From Lentisphaeria bacterium (GTDB lineage Bacteria > Verrucomicrobiota > Lentisphaeria > Victivallales > UBA1829): DNA of 64,000 nucleotides. Location of the stretch: assembly GCA_017646015.1 (NCBI GenBank), contig JAGCNI010000069.1:33849-97848 (forward strand), read 5' to 3'. Both the position numbers and the translations under genes were made by a program. A model generated the notes under the pieces. It had not been told where the DNA came from. It did not search any database and saw only the letters and a program-made list of their open reading frames with translations. Shown in pieces: positions 61,225 through 64,000 of the stretch. Position 1 is the stretch's first letter. Each line of letters starts with the position of its first letter.

Positions 61225-62106
61225 TTATTTCCGGTATCCGGCAACCATCTCAGAGACTTTCCGGCAGCGGGTATAAGCATCCGCAAGAAATTCCCGGATT
61301 TTTTCGACCGGTTGTTGTTCCGGCGGCAGCTCCGGGGTGAAATACGGAGTTTTGCGTATGGAGAGTTCAAAACTCATCGGACGTCCGGTATAGGAGGAGG
61401 TCGCGATTTGTTTTGCCATACGTTCCCAGTCAACTGTTCCCATGAATGGCGGCTGATGCTGATCACCGGAGGTATCATTGTCATTCAGATGCAATGCCTG
61501 CAAACGGTGTTTCAATCCTTCCAAACGTTCCTGTCCTTTGCTTTCTGCAATATTGCCGTGTCCGGAATCGTAGGTGATTCCCATATATTTTTCCGGATAG
61601 ATTTTCATCAGTTCTGCAATCATTTCAAAACTGTCGGAGAAGGTATTTTCCACTGCGATGCGGACTGTATATTTTTCCAGCAGCGGCATCAGATCATCCA
61701 GAGAACGTTTCAGAGCTTCAAAATGTTTCCAACTTTTCTGATTCTGTTCTTCGGCAGCAGATACTTTGACCGGAGGAATGTGCATCATCAATGAGCCTGT
61801 CCCGCCCAATTCATGCAGCATGATCACCCGGTTGGCAACCAGTTCCACTCCGGCTCTCCGTTCATATTCATTCAGAGAAAACCAGCATTTTTCGTTTCCA
61901 GCAGAACCATGAATATCCAGAAGCTGCAATCCGTACTCTTTCAGCCAGATCGCATATTGATCCATTTCATGACGGCTGTACAGGAAATCTGTGCACCACT
62001 GGTGACACCAATGCAGATGAGTGAATCCTGCTTCTGCAATGAGTTGCAGATATAACTGAGGAGAACCGACTCCCCGTACAAAATCGGTATTGAGGGCAAT
62101 ATCCAT
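61225..62106 (-). CDS. Sugar phosphate isomerase/epimerase-like TIM-barrel protein
   Basis: A 293-residue member of the xylose-isomerase-like TIM-barrel group, third of its kind in the window. Probable metal ligands: VRIAVENTFSDSFE (Glu), GITYDSGHGNIAES (Asp, His), ALHLNDNDTSGDQHQPP (His, Asp) and MSFELSIRKT (Glu). The start at 62106 has AGGAGAAG upstream; a longer frame adds 13 residues. Its neighbour upstream is pgk, from which a terminator separates it. Substrate unknown. Confidence 0.85.
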   Translation of the reverse strand: MDIALNTDFVRGVGSPQLYLQLIAEAGFTHLHWCHQWCTDFLYSRHEMDQYAIWLKEYGLQLLDIHGSAGNEKCWFSLNEYERRAGVELVANRVIMLHELGGTGSLMMHIPPVKVSAAEEQNQKSWKHFEALKRSLDDLMPLLEKYTVRIAVENTFSDSFEMIAELMKIYPEKYMGITYDSGHGNIAESKGQERLEGLKHRLQALHLNDNDTSGDQHQPPFMGTVDWERMAKQIATSSYTGRPMSFELSIRKTPYFTPELPPEQQPVEKIREFLADAYTRCRKVSEMVAGYRK

Positions 62107-62124
62107 TACAACTTCTCCTGAAAA

Positions 62125-62163
62125 ATAAAAAAGCTCCCGATCCACTGAATGAAAAGGGAGCTT
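62125..62163 (-). terminator. Terminator after pgk
   Basis: AAGCTCCC (62131-62138) pairs with GGGAGCTT (62156-62163), followed on the minus strand by TTTTTTATT. Confidence 0.8.
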
Positions 62164-62186
62164 GAAATCATCTTGTTGACCGTTTA

Positions 62187-63440
62187 TTATTTGTTGGTCA
62201 GAGCATCAACGCCGGGGAGGACTTTGCCTTCGAGGAATTCGAGGGAAGCACCACCGCCAGTGGAGATGTGGGACATTTTGTCAGCAAGACCGCTCTTGTT
62301 GACAGCAGCAACGGAGTCGCCGCCGCCGATGATAGAAACACCGCCGTTTGCTTTGACTTCAGCAACAGCTTTGCAGACACCCATGGTGCCGTTTGCGAAT
62401 TTTTCCATTTCAAAGCAACCCATCGGGCCGTTCCAGACAACTGTTTTTGCATCTTTGACAGCGTTTGCATAGAGTTCGATGGTTTTCGGACCGATATCGA
62501 GACCCATCCAGCCTTCGGGGATGTCGTTGCCGACGATCTGGGTATTGGCTTCTGCATCAAATTTGTCAGCAGCAATGTTGTCGATCGGGAGCAGGAAGTT
62601 GACACCGTTTTCTTTTGCTTTTGCGATCATTTCTTTAGCATATTCGAGCTGATCGTCTTCACAGAGAGAGTTACCGATGTTGTGGCCCATAGCTTTCAGG
62701 AATGTATAAGCCATACCGCCGCCGATAATCAGGGTGTTGACTTTGCCGAGGAGGTTTTTGACAACAGCCAGTTTATCGGAAACTTTAGCACCGCCGAGGA
62801 TGGCGACGAAGGGACGGACAGGATTTTCGACAGCGTTACCGAGGAAAGCGATTTCTTTTTCCATGAGGAAACCGGCGACAGATGTCGGGATGTATTTTGT
62901 GATGACAGCTGTGGAAGCGTGAGCCCGGTGTGCGGTTCCGAAAGCGTCATTGCAATAGATATCGCCGTAGGAAGCCAGTTTTTTGGCGAGTTCTTTCTGC
63001 TGTTCTTTGAGAGCAGCTTTGCGTGCTTTCAGTTCATCATCAGATTCGCCGTCTTTTTTCTTGGCTTTAGCCTGTTCTTCTTTGTAGTAACGGGTATTTT
63101 CGAGCATGAGGATCTCACCCGGTTTGAGAGCGGCAGCTTCAGCTTCTGCTTTGCCGCAGTCTGCAACGAACTGAACCGGTTTGTTGATCATTTTGGAAAG
63201 ATATTCTGCAACGGTTTTGAGAGTGGTATCGCCGGTAATACCTTTTTCATCGGGACGACCGAGATGGCTCATGAGGATGAGAGCGCCGCCGTTGTCGAGG
63301 ACGTAGTTGATGGATGCGAGAGCACCTTTGATACGGGTATCGTCTTTGATCACGCCTTCTTTGACGGGAACGTTGAAGTCAACGCGCATGACAACTTTTT
63401 TGCCCTTCAGGTCGATATCGCGCAAAGTCATTTTATCCAT
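62187..63440 (-). CDS. pgk: Phosphoglycerate kinase
   Basis: Glycolytic enzyme making ATP from 1,3-bisphosphoglycerate. The 417 residues include [14 protein letters not shown] (substrate Arg/Asp), [58 protein letters not shown] and [14 protein letters not shown]. Between [13 protein letters not shown] and the [19 protein letters not shown] block there is an extra Lys/Glu-rich stretch of about 25 residues not usual in PGK. Follows gapA after a terminator-like hairpin. Strong codon bias leaves a long antisense frame. Confidence 0.96.
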   Translation of the reverse strand: MDKMTLRDIDLKGKKVVMRVDFNVPVKEGVIKDDTRIKGALASINYVLDNGGALILMSHLGRPDEKGITGDTTLKTVAEYLSKMINKPVQFVADCGKAEAEAAALKPGEILMLENTRYYKEEQAKAKKKDGESDDELKARKAALKEQQKELAKKLASYGDIYCNDAFGTAHRAHASTAVITKYIPTSVAGFLMEKEIAFLGNAVENPVRPFVAILGGAKVSDKLAVVKNLLGKVNTLIIGGGMAYTFLKAMGHNIGNSLCEDDQLEYAKEMIAKAKENGVNFLLPIDNIAADKFDAEANTQIVGNDIPEGWMGLDIGPKTIELYANAVKDAKTVVWNGPMGCFEMEKFANGTMGVCKAVAEVKANGGVSIIGGGDSVAAVNKSGLADKMSHISTGGGASLEFLEGKVLPGVDALTNK

Positions 63441-63472
63441 AGTAAAAAACTCCGTTTGGGAAAATAGATTTT

Positions 63473-63519
63473 AGTAAAAAAAGAAAAAAGGGCAGGCGGC
63501 TTTTTTACCACCCGCCCTT
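63473..63519 (-). terminator. Terminator between gapA and pgk
   Basis: AAGGGC and GG (63488-63496) pair with CC and GCCCTT (63510-63519) with one mismatch; a long T run follows on the minus strand. Some read-through into pgk is likely. Confidence 0.65.
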
Positions 63520-63546
63520 GTAAAAGGCTTCAGTAAAATTTACTGA

Positions 63547-64000
<454 letters not shown>

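Noticed and set aside
62268..63467. 399-codon plus-strand frame opposite pgk, and similar frames opposite the purine gene (14452-15558), the isomerase (23383-24720) and Idh (48883-49923)
   Set aside because: Each lies fully over a well-identified gene on the other strand and translates to low-quality Phe/Asp/Cys-rich sequence. They probably mark strongly biased, well-expressed genes.

Overview
The window (64 kb, moderate GC) is densely packed bacterial chromosome. There is no phage, plasmid, IS, CRISPR, tRNA or rRNA that I can recognise. The gene mix points to the PVC superphylum, most likely Lentisphaerota (a Victivallis-like gut bacterium): several Gfo/Idh/MocA dehydrogenases, xylose-isomerase-like TIM barrels, two neutral-ceramidase-like enzymes, a WbsX-type protein, a Sel1-repeat protein, a zinc-ribbon membrane Ser/Thr kinase and a tiny basic protein. 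This placement is inference from gene content; no marker phylogeny was possible. LpxA shows a Gram-negative envelope.

Layout. 1-23 kb is mostly housekeeping: the 5' part of dnaE, a WbsX-like protein, the overlapping pyrR-pyrB-pyrC operon, an AAC(3)-like acetyltransferase with the NAD(P)HX repair enzyme, trxA-tilS, an AICAR-transformylase-only protein followed by recD2, a GSCFA protein and asnB, then tmk-holB, two sugar isomerase-like proteins, an RlmD-type methyltransferase and a long Sel1-repeat protein. 23-37 kb is carbohydrate catabolism. A six-gene operon (class III aminotransferase, MBL hydrolase, Gfo/Idh/MocA oxidoreductase, ceramidase-like hydrolase, FGGY kinase, fucose-isomerase-like enzyme) is divergent from a DeoR regulator and flanked by two matching palindromic operators. 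Two more Gfo/Idh/MocA genes, an AraC regulator, a GDSL hydrolase, a phosphatase and a Pro/Ala-rich secreted protein follow.

37-45 kb holds an 870-residue glycosidase-like protein, a Tat export operon (tatA, tatC and two Tat-signal-bearing Fe-S/DUF362 partners), ferritin and a metallophosphoesterase. 45-52.6 kb is a second catabolic cluster built like the first: DegT aminotransferase, Gfo/Idh/MocA, ceramidase-like paralogue, NagB-like deaminase and PIG-L deacetylase, divergent from an AraC regulator. 52.6-60.8 kb is a long leftward run headed by lpxA (HAD phosphatase, Ser/Thr kinase, purU, cca, MFS transporter, GT-C glycosyltransferase). The window ends with a 35-residue basic protein, another isomerase-like TIM barrel, pgk and the 3' part of gapA.

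The most interesting items are the two parallel aminotransferase/Idh/ceramidase-like clusters, the Tat operon with a NapH-NapG-type fusion carrying an internal twin-arginine motif, the DeoR operator pair, a 14-bp inverted repeat over the pyrR start region, and a histone-H1-like tail on the DegT aminotransferase.
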